DNA of 64,000 bases from Ramlibacter sp. (GCA_019635415.1 JAHBZN010000001.1:682001-746000); one strand, 5' to 3'; shown: positions 1 to 9,045, numbered from the stretch's first letter. The notes: generated by a model from the letters alone, not told the origin. Numbers and translations are program-made.

Positions 1-87
1 CAGCTCGCCGGGGCGGGCTTCCTTGCGGCGCTCGCGCTTGGGCGTCGCGTCGGCCTTGCGGGCGCTGATGAATTTGGACAGGGACAT
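1..87 (-). CDS. TetR/AcrR-family regulator, N-terminal fragment
   Basis: Only the first 29 codons are in the window; the gene runs off the left edge. The visible N-terminus is a basic, flexible tail (KADATPKRERRKEARPGEL). In many TetR-family regulators of this bacterial group a very similar RRKEARPGEL stretch leads straight into helix 1 of the DNA-binding domain. The helix-turn-helix itself and the ligand domain lie outside the window, so family assignment rests on this tail and on an operator-like palindrome 11 bp upstream of the ATG, which would fit autoregulation. The target and the effector cannot be judged from here. Confidence 0.6.
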   Translation of the reverse strand, partial: MSLSKFISARKADATPKRERRKEARPGEL

Positions 88-97
88 GAAATTAATG

Positions 98-111
98 ACT
101 GACTGGTTAGT
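98..111. promoter_or_regulatory. Probable TetR operator upstream of the partial regulator gene
   Basis: The 14-mer ACTGACTGGTTAGT is an imperfect dyad (5 of 7 positions pair) in an AT-rich patch that contrasts with the GC-rich surroundings, just upstream of the TetR-type start. Size and ACT/AGT ends fit operators of this family. Inference from position and symmetry only. Confidence 0.5.
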
Positions 112-200
112 AATGTAGCTTTTGGCCACCCGGGCGTCAAGCCAGGGGGCCGGGGCGCCGCGGGGCGCGGGTGGGTAAAGCTGTGTAAAGGCCGGGCGGG

Positions 201-968
201 TCAGCGGGCCACCCAACGCGCCAGGACCTCGCGCAGCACCTGGCGCGACAGGCTCAGGCCGTGCGCCGAGGGCAGCCATTCGAGCAGCGGCGTTTCCCCG
301 GGAAACGCCAGCCCGGTCGGCGCCGGCGTGACCGCCAGCCCCACGCGCTCGAACGCCCGGGCGGCGCGCGGCATGTGCCAGACGTCGGTGACCAGGGCGA
401 TGCGTTGCACGCCGTCGCGCTGCAGCAGGGCGCCCATCAGGCGGGCGTTCTCGGCGGTGTCGCGCGACTGGTCGTCGACCCAGCGCAGCGTGGCACCGAA
501 GTCGTCCTGCGCGCTGCGACGCACCACTTCGCCCTCGGGCGCGGCGCCGATCCCGATGGCGGCCCAGCCCACACCACCGGCGAACCCCACGGGCAGGCCG
601 GTGCGGCGGGCCAGCCACAGGCCGTAGCGCAGACGGGCCAGCGTGTGGGCCGCGGGTTGCGCGGCGCCGTACTCGGGGGCCTGCGGCAGCACGCCCCCGC
701 CCAGCACGATGATGGCCTGCACCCGCTGGGCCTGCAGCCAGGCCGGCGTGGCCGGCTCCACGGGTGGCAGCAGGGTCCGGGACAGGCCGATGGCCACCGC
801 GTGGCAGGACAGCAGCCACAGCGCCGCCAGCGCGGCCAGGGCGAGGGCGCGGCCGGCCCGGCGCAGCCGGCCCCGGGCGAGCAGGCCGATGGCGGCCAGC
901 AGCAGCGGGCCGGCGGGAGGCAGCACCAGGGCTGCCAGCACGGGTTTGAGGAGGGACAGCTCGATCAC
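201..968 (-). CDS. YdcF/SanA-like DUF218 membrane protein
   Basis: 255 residues from a GTG start. Two hydrophobic segments (about residues 6-30 and 38-62) anchor the protein in the inner membrane. A DUF218 domain follows, opening with the strand AIIVLGGGVLP and carrying the ordered sequence RDTAENARLM and LVTDVWHMPRAARAF typical of ElyC/SanA/YdcF proteins. Members of this group affect envelope or peptidoglycan integrity in enterobacteria, but the biochemical activity is not settled. It lies downstream of gcdH on the same strand with a 66 bp gap that holds a small palindrome directly before the start codon. The family call is firm; the precise role is unknown. Confidence 0.8.
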   Translation of the reverse strand: MIELSLLKPVLAALVLPPAGPLLLAAIGLLARGRLRRAGRALALAALAALWLLSCHAVAIGLSRTLLPPVEPATPAWLQAQRVQAIIVLGGGVLPQAPEYGAAQPAAHTLARLRYGLWLARRTGLPVGFAGGVGWAAIGIGAAPEGEVVRRSAQDDFGATLRWVDDQSRDTAENARLMGALLQRDGVQRIALVTDVWHMPRAARAFERVGLAVTPAPTGLAFPGETPLLEWLPSAHGLSLSRQVLREVLARWVAR

Positions 969-985
969 GCTATGAGTTTAATAGC
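969..985. repeat. GCTAY-N7-RTAGC mini-palindrome, copy 1
   Basis: GCTAT-GAGTTTA-ATAGC, directly upstream of the GTG start of the YdcF-like gene. Same 5-7-5 architecture as the copies at 13751, 17079, 25974 and 50571, and the degenerate one at 53980. Confidence 0.6.
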
Positions 986-1034
986 GCAAAGTGACCGCCC
1001 CGCAAGGGCTACAGACCTTTTTGGCCTGAAAGAC

Positions 1035-2231
<1,197 letters not shown>

Positions 2232-2287
2232 GGTGTCTCCGGTGGAAGGGTGTATGGACGGATGAACCTGATTGTTGGCGATTCAGC

Positions 2288-2304
2288 GATAGCTGTCTAA
2301 TATC
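2288..2304. promoter_or_regulatory. Candidate LysR-type site in the gcdH/lysR divergent promoter
   Basis: GATAGCTGTCTAATATC holds a GATA/TATC dyad with 9 nt between the arms, in the AT-rich part of the 106 bp between the two divergent starts. It fits the small interrupted dyads bound by LysR proteins. Identification is by position and symmetry. Confidence 0.35.
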
Positions 2305-2337
2305 AATTACCTATTCGACGATATAAATAGGAGATTC

Positions 2338-3228
2338 ATGGAGTTTCGTCACCTGCGCTACTTCCTGGTGCTGGCCGAGGAACTGCACTTCGGTCGCGCG
2401 GCCCAGCGCCTGGCGATCTCGCAGCCGCCGCTGTCCACCAACATCCAGCAGCTCGAGGCCTCGGTCGGCGCGAAGCTTTTCACGCGCAACAGCAAGGCGG
2501 TGCAGCTCACCGAGGCGGGCCGTGCCTTCGTGCCGCAGGCCCGGGCGCTGCTCGAGCAGGCCCAGCAGGCCGCGCGCCACGCGCGCGACGTGGCGCAGGG
2601 GCTGGCGGGCAGCCTGCAGGTGGGCTTCGTGGGCACCATGCTGTACCGCGGGCTGCCGGGCCTGCTCAAGCGTTTTCAGGAACAGCACCCGCGGTTGCGG
2701 CTCACGCTGAGGGAACTGAGCTCGAGCGACCAGCTGATCGAGCTGGCCCATGAGCGGCTGGACCTGGGTTTCGTGCACACCACGCGCGTGCCGCCCGGGC
2801 TGTCGCAGATTCTGGTGGCCAGCCAGCCGTTCGTGGCCTGCCTGCCGGCCGGGCACGCGCTCGCGCGCAAGCGGGCCCTGCCGCTGTCGGCGCTACGGGG
2901 CGAGCCTTTCGCCTGCATCTCGCGCGGCGTGTCGGCCGACTACCATGAGCGCATCGTGTCCCTATGCACCGACGCGGGCTTCACGCCCGAGATCCGCTAT
3001 GAGCTGCGCCACTGGCTCAGCGTGGTGTCGCTGGTGTCTCAGGGGCTGGGAGTGGCCCTGGTACCCCAGGCGCTGCGCCAGTCGGCGCTGCCGGACACGG
3101 TCTTCGTGCCGCTGGACACGGCGACCATCCCGTATGACACCTATTGCCTGTGGAAGACGGCGCGCGACCACCTGGCGCTGTCGGCCTTCCTGGAGGCGGT
3201 GCGCGCCGGGGCGGCCCGGGCCGGCTGA
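2338..3228 (+). CDS. LysR-family transcriptional regulator, likely of gcdH
   Basis: 296 residues, ATG preceded by AGGAG. The first 60 residues form the winged helix-turn-helix typical of LysR proteins (MEFRHLRYFLVLAEELHFGRAA, split here by the reader at will, then RLAISQPPLSTNIQQLE). The rest is a periplasmic-binding-protein-like effector domain starting near residue 90 (GSLQVGFVGTMLYRGLP). Divergent orientation to gcdH with a short shared intergenic region suggests it activates glutarate catabolism in response to a pathway metabolite. The regulated gene is inferred from position; the family call is secure. Confidence 0.9.
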   Translation: MEFRHLRYFLVLAEELHFGRAAQRLAISQPPLSTNIQQLEASVGAKLFTRNSKAVQLTEAGRAFVPQARALLEQAQQAARHARDVAQGLAGSLQVGFVGTMLYRGLPGLLKRFQEQHPRLRLTLRELSSSDQLIELAHERLDLGFVHTTRVPPGLSQILVASQPFVACLPAGHALARKRALPLSALRGEPFACISRGVSADYHERIVSLCTDAGFTPEIRYELRHWLSVVSLVSQGLGVALVPQALRQSALPDTVFVPLDTATIPYDTYCLWKTARDHLALSAFLEAVRAGAARAG

Positions 3229-3298
3229 GCCGACACCCGGCGGCGCCGTCGTAAGATGGCGCCCTTTGCGACGACAGACGGATTTGACGGGAGATCCC

Positions 3299-3841
3299 AT
3301 GCCTTCGACCCCCCAAACCATTGTTCTTGGCGGCGGCTGCTTCTGGTGCACGGAAGCGGTGTTCGTCAAGGTGCGCGGCGTGACCGATGTGGAGTCGGGC
3401 TACAGCAATGGCCAGGCCCTGCGGCCCAGCTACGAGCAGGTGTGCACCGGCACCACCGGCCACAACGAGGTGGTCAAGCTCGAATACGATCCGGACGAGA
3501 TCAGCCTGCGCGAGATTCTGGAAATCTTCTACCTGATCCACGACCCAACCACGCTCAACCGCCAGGGCAATGACAGCGGCACGCAGTACCGCAGCGGCAT
3601 TTATTTCACGACGCCCGAGCAGCAGCAGGTGGCCGAGGACATGATCCGCCAGATGAGCCAGGACAAGCTGTTTGGCCGGCCGATCGTGACCGAGGTGCTG
3701 CCCTTGTCGAACTACTGGCCCGCCGAGGAGTACCACCAGGACTTCTTCGAGAAGAATCCCACGCAGGGCTACTGCATGGCCGTGGCCGCGCCCAAGGTGG
3801 AGAAGTTCCGCAAGACCTTCCGTGACCGGGTGAAGGCCTGA
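3299..3841 (+). CDS. msrA: Peptide-methionine (S)-S-oxide reductase
   Basis: 180 residues. It reduces the S-epimer of methionine sulfoxide in proteins and free methionine. The active site GCFWCTE is at residues 13-19 with catalytic Cys14; a second Cys17 follows, and Cys159 in QGYCMAV is placed to act as resolving cysteine. GNDSGTQYRSGIY and EYHQDFFEKNP are conserved MsrA segments. No MsrB domain is fused. The start is the ATG at 3299, chosen because it gives a standard-length MsrA; the reading frame stays open upstream but that part is antisense-like noise over the LysR gene. It is followed after 4 nt by a small secreted-protein gene. Confidence 0.95.
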   Translation: MPSTPQTIVLGGGCFWCTEAVFVKVRGVTDVESGYSNGQALRPSYEQVCTGTTGHNEVVKLEYDPDEISLREILEIFYLIHDPTTLNRQGNDSGTQYRSGIYFTTPEQQQVAEDMIRQMSQDKLFGRPIVTEVLPLSNYWPAEEYHQDFFEKNPTQGYCMAVAAPKVEKFRKTFRDRVKA

Positions 3842-3845
3842 CACG

Positions 3846-4172
3846 ATGATCCGGCGGCGCGGCAGTCTGTGGCTGGTCATGCTGGCGCTGGTCGCCGCGC
3901 AGACGCTCGGCCTGCTGCACAGCCTGGTGCATCCGCCCGCGGCGGCCGGCGGCCACCTGCATGGCTGGGTCGAAAAATTCTTCGCAGGCCATGCCGACGA
4001 TGCCGACTGCCGGCTGTACGACCAGCTGAGCCACTCCGACAGTGCGCCGGGTGTGCCGCTGCTGGTCCTGCCGGCACTGCCGCCCGCGTTCATCTTCCAG
4101 TTTTTCCAGGGCGAAGCCGTCGCCCGCTGGGCCGCACTGTTCGACGCGCGCGGCCCGCCTTCCGTTCGTTGA
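3846..4172 (+). CDS. Small secreted/membrane protein preceding the TonB receptor gene
   Basis: 108 residues, start 4 nt after msrA. A hydrophobic N-terminal segment (about residues 6-24) can act as signal peptide or anchor. It is followed by a stretch with spaced histidines (HSLVHPP, GGHLHGW, FFAGHADDADC, LSHSD) and one cysteine, then a second hydrophobic patch around PLLVLPALPPAFIFQFF. I do not recognise a named domain; the shape resembles DUF2946-type proteins found near metal-uptake genes. Its position just upstream of a ZnuD-type receptor suggests a role in periplasmic zinc or copper handling. That link is inferred from context only. Confidence 0.65.
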   Translation: MIRRRGSLWLVMLALVAAQTLGLLHSLVHPPAAAGGHLHGWVEKFFAGHADDADCRLYDQLSHSDSAPGVPLLVLPALPPAFIFQFFQGEAVARWAALFDARGPPSVR

Positions 4173-4190
4173 ATCCCCGTACTGACGGTT

Positions 4191-4213
4191 CCCGCCGCGC
4201 ATGGCCCGGCGGG
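4191..4213 (+). terminator. Hairpin between the small His-containing gene and the TonB receptor gene
   Basis: CCCGCCG (4191-4197) pairs with CGGCGGG (4207-4213) over a 9-nt loop, followed by a pyrimidine-rich tract (tgttctccttttc). It could be a weak terminator or an attenuator limiting receptor expression relative to upstream genes; the T-run is interrupted. Confidence 0.4.
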
Positions 4214-4238
4214 TGTTCTCCTTTTCAACGAATCCATC

Positions 4239-6236
4239 ATGAAATCCATTTTTCGCTGCAGCGCCGCGGGCGCTGCCCTGTTTTCTCTGGGCCACGTGCT
4301 GGCCCAGACCGCCGCTCCCTCTGCCAGCCTCCAGGAGGTCACGGTCACCGGCAACCCGTTGGGCGCGACCGACCTGATCGTGCCCGCGGCCAGCTATTCG
4401 GGCACCGGCCTGCTGCTGCGCCGCGGGGACACGCTGGGTGAAACGCTGGACGGCACGCCCGGCGTGAGCAGCACCTATTTCGGCCCCAATGCCAACCGAC
4501 CCGTGATCCGCGGGCTGGATGGCGACCGCATTCGCATCCTGGCCAACGGCGGGGCCAGCGTGGACGCCTCGGGCCTGAGCTATGACCACGCCGTGCCGGC
4601 CGACCCGATCAGCATCGAGCGCATCGAAGTGCTGCGCGGCCCCGGGGCGCTGCTGTATGGCGGCAGCGCCGTGGGCGGCGTGGTCAATGTCATCGACAAC
4701 CGCATCCCCCGGGAGCCGCTCGAGGGCGTGGTGGGCAAGGCGGACCTGGGCCTGTCCAGCGGCAACGCGGGGCGGGGCGCGGGTGTGCTGGTGGAGGGGG
4801 GGAATGACCGCATCGGCCTGCACGCGGACATGTTCGATCGCCGCACCAGCGATGTCCGGGTGCCGGTGTCGCTGGCCTGCACCCAGGGAGGCGGGCTCGC
4901 GTTGGCAAGGCGCATCTGCAATTCAGCGAGCAACGTGCGCGGCGGGGCCGTGGGGGCTTCGCTGTTCTTTGACCGCGGCTACGTGGGGGCCTCGGCCAGC
5001 AGCTACCGCAACGACTATGGGACCGTGGCCGAGGACGACGTGACGATCGGCATGCAATCCCAGCGCTACGCGCTCGAAGCCCTGCTGCGCCATCCGGTGG
5101 GGGGGCTGGAGTCCCTCAAGGGGCAGGCGAGCTACACGCGCTACCAGCACACGGAATTCGAGGGCGGCGCGCCCGGCACGGTGTTCGGCAATGCCGGCAA
5201 TGACTATCGGCTGGAGGCGCGTCACGTGAAATGGGGCGCGCTGCAGGGCGTGTGGGGGGTGCAGGGCGAGAGCACCCGGTTCTCGGCGGTGGGGGAAGAA
5301 GCCTTCGCGCCGTTCAGCCGCACCCGGCAGGACGCGGTCTTCATGCACGAGGAACTGGCGACGGGCTGGGGGCGCCTGAGCTTTGGCGCCCGCAGCGAGC
5401 GGGTCCGTGTGGACGCCATGGGAAACCCCGACGTAGCGCGCTTTGCCCCCGGCAGTCGCGACTTCAAACCCTTCAGCACGGCGCTGGGGGCGTTGTGGAA
5501 GCTGGCGCCGGCCTGGCAGCTGACAGCCCAGTGGGCGCGCAGCGAGCGGGCTCCCAAGGACTACGAACTGTTTGCCGACGGGCCGCACGTGGCCACGGGG
5601 GCCTGGGAGCGCGGCGATGCCACGCTGGCCAAGGAGCGGTCCAACAACCTGGACCTGGGCCTGCAGTGGACCCGGGGTCCGCATCGCGCGAAGTTCAATG
5701 TCTACCGCACGCGCTTTACCAACTACATCGGGCTCGAGGCCACCGGCGCTTCGGAGGACGGACTGCCCGTGCTGGCCTACCGGCAGGTGCCGGCGCGCTT
5801 CACCGGCATGGAGGCCAGCGGCACCGTGCGCCTGTTCGACACGGGCAGCACGCTGGATCTGGAATGGCGCGGTGACCTGCTGCGCGCCACCAACCTGGCC
5901 AATGGCCAGCCGCTGCCGCGTGTGGCACCGGCCCGGGTGGGCGCGACCCTGGTGTGGACCCGGGGAGACTGGGGGGCGCGCCTGGGCGTGGACCATCTGG
6001 CGGCCCAGCGGCGTGTGCCTGCGGGAGAGCAGGCCAGCGCAGCCTACACCTTGTGGAATGCCGCGCTGACGTGGCGCACCCGGTTGGGCCCGTCGCACCT
6101 GCTCTGGTTCGTCCGGCTGGACAATGCCACCGACCGGTTGGCCTACAGCGCCACGTCCATCCTCACGCAGACGGCGCCGGGCAAGTCACCGTTGCCAGGG
6201 CGCAGCGTCAAGCTCGGGCTTCAGGCGACGTTCTGA
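4239..6236 (+). CDS. znuD: TonB-dependent outer-membrane receptor, ZnuD-like
   Basis: 665 residues with a signal peptide ending near LAQ (residue 23) and a TonB-box-like LQEVTVTG at residues 31-38. The plug domain contains RPVIRGLDGDRIRIL (residues 87-101) and the run SGLSYDHAVPADPISIERIE followed by VLRGPGALLYGGSAVGG, which matches the zinc receptor ZnuD group more closely than siderophore receptors. A 22-strand barrel follows and ends in Phe (LGLQATF), as expected for outer-membrane insertion. A cysteine pair (ACTQGGGL...RRICN) lies in an extracellular loop region, as in ZnuD. Zinc as substrate is inferred from family resemblance; copper cannot be excluded. Confidence 0.8.
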   Translation: MKSIFRCSAAGAALFSLGHVLAQTAAPSASLQEVTVTGNPLGATDLIVPAASYSGTGLLLRRGDTLGETLDGTPGVSSTYFGPNANRPVIRGLDGDRIRILANGGASVDASGLSYDHAVPADPISIERIEVLRGPGALLYGGSAVGGVVNVIDNRIPREPLEGVVGKADLGLSSGNAGRGAGVLVEGGNDRIGLHADMFDRRTSDVRVPVSLACTQGGGLALARRICNSASNVRGGAVGASLFFDRGYVGASASSYRNDYGTVAEDDVTIGMQSQRYALEALLRHPVGGLESLKGQASYTRYQHTEFEGGAPGTVFGNAGNDYRLEARHVKWGALQGVWGVQGESTRFSAVGEEAFAPFSRTRQDAVFMHEELATGWGRLSFGARSERVRVDAMGNPDVARFAPGSRDFKPFSTALGALWKLAPAWQLTAQWARSERAPKDYELFADGPHVATGAWERGDATLAKERSNNLDLGLQWTRGPHRAKFNVYRTRFTNYIGLEATGASEDGLPVLAYRQVPARFTGMEASGTVRLFDTGSTLDLEWRGDLLRATNLANGQPLPRVAPARVGATLVWTRGDWGARLGVDHLAAQRRVPAGEQASAAYTLWNAALTWRTRLGPSHLLWFVRLDNATDRLAYSATSILTQTAPGKSPLPGRSVKLGLQATF

Positions 6237-6256
6237 CCTCCTGGGTGAAAGCGGGG

Positions 6257-6280
6257 CGGGGCCTGGGGCCTCAGGCCCCG
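6257..6280. terminator. Bidirectional terminator hairpin between convergent genes
   Basis: CGGGGCCTG (6257-6265) pairs perfectly with CAGGCCCCG (6272-6280) around a 6-nt loop. It sits between the TonB receptor stop and the convergent transthyretin-like gene and overlaps the stop codon of the latter (6271-6273). Confidence 0.6.
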
Positions 6281-6624
6281 CGAAAGCACGACAGCCCCCA
6301 GGGGGTCAGCTTGACCGGCAGGTGGTAGTGCTGCGACAGGTCGGCCAGCCCGAAGCGGAACACCTGGACGTCCATGAAGGCCGGGCTGGGCAGGGGCGTC
6401 TTGAGCTGGCGGTAATAGCCGCCCACGTGCAGGCGCAGCTCGTACACGCCTACCTCGAACAGGGTGTGATGGCCGTTCAGGCCATCCACGACGCCATTGT
6501 TGCCGACGGTTCCGGTGACCACGTGGGTGGCATCGGTGCCCTCGAGATGGAACACGTCCACCTTCATGCCGCGGGCCACGCGGCCATGGGCGATGTCGAC
6601 GACGTGAATGGAAACGGTTTGCAT
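6271..6624 (-). CDS. Transthyretin-like protein (HIUase family) with altered active site
   Basis: 117 residues from the ATG at 6624, chosen for its AAGGAGA site 7 nt upstream; longer in-frame starts lack one. The fold family includes 5-hydroxyisourate hydrolase of ureide metabolism. Conserved features: His7 in SIHVVD, and the C-terminal HYHLP(V) with its histidine. Odd features: the segment that normally carries the catalytic arginine (DGR) reads NNGVVDGL with no Arg, and the C-terminal YRGS tetrapeptide is FRGA, replacing the serine. No uricase, OHCU decarboxylase or allantoinase gene is nearby. It probably belongs to a paralogous transthyretin-like group whose substrate is not known, rather than being a standard HIUase. 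Confidence 0.75.
   Translation of the reverse strand: MQTVSIHVVDIAHGRVARGMKVDVFHLEGTDATHVVTGTVGNNGVVDGLNGHHTLFEVGVYELRLHVGGYYRQLKTPLPSPAFMDVQVFRFGLADLSQHYHLPVKLTPWGLSCFRGA
6290..6310. repeat. C5/G5 mini-palindrome, copy 1
   Basis: GACAGCCCCCAGGGGGTCAGC inverted repeat (CCCCC/GGGGG) inside the 3' end of the transthyretin-like gene. A related sequence with the same GACAGC and AGC ends lies at 63582-63606 in the PPOX gene. Confidence 0.4.
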
Positions 6625-6743
6625 GGAACGGTTCTCCTTGGCCGGGCGGCGCGGTAGGGTACGTGCCGGCGATGGTAACGGCATCGCCCGGGCCGTTATA
6701 TCCTCGGGCTCACGCGGCACCGCCGCCTCATTCCACTGCGCCC

Positions 6744-7700
6744 TTGAACCATCCCGTTGTTTCCGCGCTGTTCCCCGTGGTGCTGCTGATCGCCATCGGC
6801 GTGCTTGCGGGACGCCTGCGCTGGGTCGGCACGGCCGCGGTGAAGGACCTGTCGAACCTGGTGTTCATGGTGCTGGCACCGGCCCTGCTGTTTCGCACCA
6901 TGGCCACGGCCCATGGCGGCCAGCTCGAGATCCGGCCGCTGGCCATCTATTTCGCGGTGGCGCTGTCGGTGTACTTCGGAGTGCTGGCCTGGCTGGGGTT
7001 CACGCGGCGCTCGGCGGTGCTGGCGCTGGCATCGATGTTCAGCAACACCGTGATGATTGGCGTGCCGCTGGTGGGGCTGGCCTATGGGGAACGCGGCCTG
7101 TTCACGCTGTTCACCCTGATCTCGGTGCACGCGCTGGTCCTGCTGACCGTGGCAACTCTGGTTCTGGAATTTGCGGTGGCCCGCGAGGGGCGCGCCCAGG
7201 GCGGACAGGAGCCGTTGCCGCAGCGGCATCTTGGCCTGACCGTGCTGCTGGCGGTGCGCAATGCCGTGATCCATCCCGTGCCGCTGCCCATCCTGGCGGG
7301 GCTGCTGTACGCCCAGACCGGGTGGGACATTCCGCTGGTGATCGACAAGCCCTTGCAGTTGCTGGGCCAGGCCTTCGGTCCGATCGCGCTGGTCATGGTG
7401 GGAGTGACCCTGGCGGCCAACCCTGTGGGGGCGAGCCTGCGCGAAGCGCTGGTGATCTCGCTGGCCAAGAACCTGCTGCACCCGGTGCTGATGGCCGCCG
7501 CGGGCTGGGCGCTGGGGCTGCAGGGTGTTCCACTGGCGGTGATGGTCATTGCCGCTTCGCTGCCCGTTGGGGCGAATGTGTTCCTGTTCTCGCAGCGCTA
7601 CCAGGTGGCCCAGGACGCCGTGACCGCGACGGTGGCCGTTTCCACAGGCCTGGCCCTGGTGACGGTGTCGGCCGTCATGCTGCTGTTGGGGCTACGCTGA
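6744..7700 (+). CDS. AEC (auxin efflux carrier) family transporter
   Basis: 318 residues from a proposed TTG start (6744) giving MNHPVVSALFPVVLL, the usual N-terminus of the family; an in-frame ATG at 6663 would add 27 proline-rich residues overlapping the promoter of the divergent gene. About ten hydrophobic segments fill the chain, arranged as two 5-helix halves separated by a hydrophilic loop near AREGRAQGGQEPLPQRH. AEC proteins are secondary carriers, in bacteria often for malate, malonate or other organic acids. Substrate unknown here. It is divergent from the transthyretin-like gene and is followed by the bufferin promoter. Confidence 0.8.
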   Translation: MNHPVVSALFPVVLLIAIGVLAGRLRWVGTAAVKDLSNLVFMVLAPALLFRTMATAHGGQLEIRPLAIYFAVALSVYFGVLAWLGFTRRSAVLALASMFSNTVMIGVPLVGLAYGERGLFTLFTLISVHALVLLTVATLVLEFAVAREGRAQGGQEPLPQRHLGLTVLLAVRNAVIHPVPLPILAGLLYAQTGWDIPLVIDKPLQLLGQAFGPIALVMVGVTLAANPVGASLREALVISLAKNLLHPVLMAAAGWALGLQGVPLAVMVIAASLPVGANVFLFSQRYQVAQDAVTATVAVSTGLALVTVSAVMLLLGLR

Positions 7701-7730
7701 CCCTGGTGGCACGGGGCGACGAATTTTTTT

Positions 7731-7755
7731 GTAAGAACATCGTGTTGAATCCGAC
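7731..7755 (+). promoter_or_regulatory. ECF-sigma-type promoter of the bufferin operon
   Basis: GTAAG (7731-7735) and CGAC (7752-7755) are separated by 16 nt, close to the GTAAC-N16-CGT/CGA pattern of extracytoplasmic-function sigma promoters known to drive bufferin genes. A T7 tract precedes the -35-like element. It lies about 95 bp upstream of bufA. No sigma factor gene is in the window. Confidence 0.5.
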
Positions 7756-7850
7756 ACCCGGACTGCCGCGTAAATGTGGCAGCAGGGGAACGGGCCAAAG
7801 CTCCGACAACTGCTTGTGTTTAACCGTTTGTCAAATCAATGGAGCGCAAC

Positions 7851-8108
7851 ATGAATGCAAAACTCGTCAAGGGCATGACCCTCGCCACCGCCGCCGCCGG
7901 CCTGTTCGCCATGAGCGCCGGTGTCACCACCGTCGCCGCCCAGGATGCCAAGATCGCCTGTGCCGGCGCCAACGCCTGCAAGGGCCACAGCGACTGCAAG
8001 ACGGCCAAGAGCTCCTGCAAGGGCCAGAACGCGTGCAAGGGCCAGGGCATGTCGCTCATGACCAAGGCCGAGTGCGACAAGGCCACGATGGAAATGAAGA
8101 AGAAGTAA
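7851..8108 (+). CDS. bufA: Bufferin-type RiPP metallophore precursor
   Basis: 85 residues from the ATG at 7851, which has GGAG 6 nt upstream; an ATG 12 nt earlier has none. A Sec signal peptide (about residues 1-30, ending TTVAA) is followed by a short Lys/Cys-rich core with six cysteines at 37, 43, 49, 56, 62 and 75. Three of them sit in CKG motifs (NACKG, SSCKG, NACKG), a near-repetitive pattern. In bufferins the MNIO enzyme BufB, helped by BufC, converts cysteines of an exported precursor into thiooxazole-type groups that sequester copper in the periplasm. The sequence does not look like the DUF2282 (BufA1) type; it is a smaller low-complexity type, perhaps BufA2-like. Assignment rests on the three-gene context as well as sequence. 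Confidence 0.85.
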   Translation: MNAKLVKGMTLATAAAGLFAMSAGVTTVAAQDAKIACAGANACKGHSDCKTAKSSCKGQNACKGQGMSLMTKAECDKATMEMKKK

Positions 8109-8124
8109 GCACGTCCCGTGTGTG

Positions 8125-8157
8125 GCACTGCCGTGGTCGGCAAGGCGGCGGCAGTGC
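8125..8157 (+). terminator. Perfect 9-bp hairpin between bufA and bufB
   Basis: GCACTGCCG (8125-8133) pairs with CGGCAGTGC (8149-8157), 15-nt loop, then ACTTTCCTCTTG. No solid T-run, so probably a partial terminator or an mRNA-end stabiliser that would keep the precursor transcript in excess of the modifying enzymes. Confidence 0.5.
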
Positions 8158-8190
8158 GACTTTCCTCTTGCCCTGATTCACAGGTTTTCA

Positions 8191-9045
8191 ATGACGGCTT
8201 CACCCGCCACGGTGAGTGATCAGGCCCTGGGCTTTGGCTTGGGCCTGCGGACCGTGCACTACGACGAGATCCTCAACGGCCATCCCCGCGTGGACTGGTT
8301 CGAGGCCGTCACTGAAAACTACCTCGTTCCGGGCGGCAAGCCGCTGCGCATGCTGGAGCGCATCCGCGAGCGCTATCCGGTGGTGCTACATGGCGTGTCC
8401 ATGTCGATCGGCGGCACCGACCCGCTGGACATGGACTACCTGCGCCAGCACAAGGCCCTGACGCAGCGCATCGAGCCGGCGTGGGTCTCCGATCATCTGT
8501 GTTGGACCGGCGTGGCCGGCAGAAACCTGCACGACCTCATGCCCCTGCCGTACACCGCTGAAGCCGTGCGCCATGTGGCGGACCGCGTGGCGCGGGTCCA
8601 GGACTTTCTGGGCCGGCGCATCCTGCTGGAAAACGTGTCGAGCTACATGACCTATGCGTCGTCGGAGATGGACGAGTGGGAGTTCCTGGCGGCCATCGCC
8701 ACCGAGGCGGACTGCGAGATCCTGCTGGACATCAACAACATCTACGTCAGCGCCTTCAACCACGGCTTTGATGCGGTGACGTATCTGGAGCGCATCCCGG
8801 CCAACCGGGTGCGGCAGTTCCACCTGGCCGGGCACGACCACTGCGGCGACGTGATCATCGACACCCACGATGCCCCGGTGATCCGCGAGGTATGGGACCT
8901 GTACGCCGCCGCCGTGCGCCGCTTCGGTCCGGTCGCGACGATGATCGAGCGCGACGCGAACATCCCGCCGCTGGGTGAGCTGGTGGCGGAGCTTGACGAG
9001 GCCCGCAACATCAGCGCGGCCCATTTGCTGCGGGCAGCGGCATGA
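8191..9045 (+). CDS. bufB: MNIO-family bufferin-modifying enzyme (DUF692)
   Basis: 284 residues, ATG at 8191. TIM-barrel multinuclear non-haem iron oxidase that modifies cysteines of the BufA precursor. Visible candidate iron ligands in barrel order: His68 (VLHG), His102 (SDHLCW), Glu147 (LLENVSSY), Asp180 (LLDINN), His191 (FNHG), His211/His215 (FHLAGHDH), Asp224-His226 (DTHD) and Glu253 (MIERD). [15 protein letters not shown] near the N-terminus is typical of DUF692. The gene follows bufA after an 82 bp gap with a hairpin and overlaps bufC by 4 bp (ATGA), which indicates translational coupling and complex formation with BufC. Confidence 0.93.
   Translation: MTASPATVSDQALGFGLGLRTVHYDEILNGHPRVDWFEAVTENYLVPGGKPLRMLERIRERYPVVLHGVSMSIGGTDPLDMDYLRQHKALTQRIEPAWVSDHLCWTGVAGRNLHDLMPLPYTAEAVRHVADRVARVQDFLGRRILLENVSSYMTYASSEMDEWEFLAAIATEADCEILLDINNIYVSAFNHGFDAVTYLERIPANRVRQFHLAGHDHCGDVIIDTHDAPVIREVWDLYAAAVRRFGPVATMIERDANIPPLGELVAELDEARNISAAHLLRAAA

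Noticed and set aside
2750..3298. Upstream extension of msrA
   Set aside because: Out-of-frame reading of the LysR gene, Arg/Trp/Cys-rich; MsrA is complete from 3299.
7763..7782. CTGCC/GGCAG stem upstream of bufA
   Set aside because: Only 5 bp with a 10-nt loop; expected by chance in this base composition.
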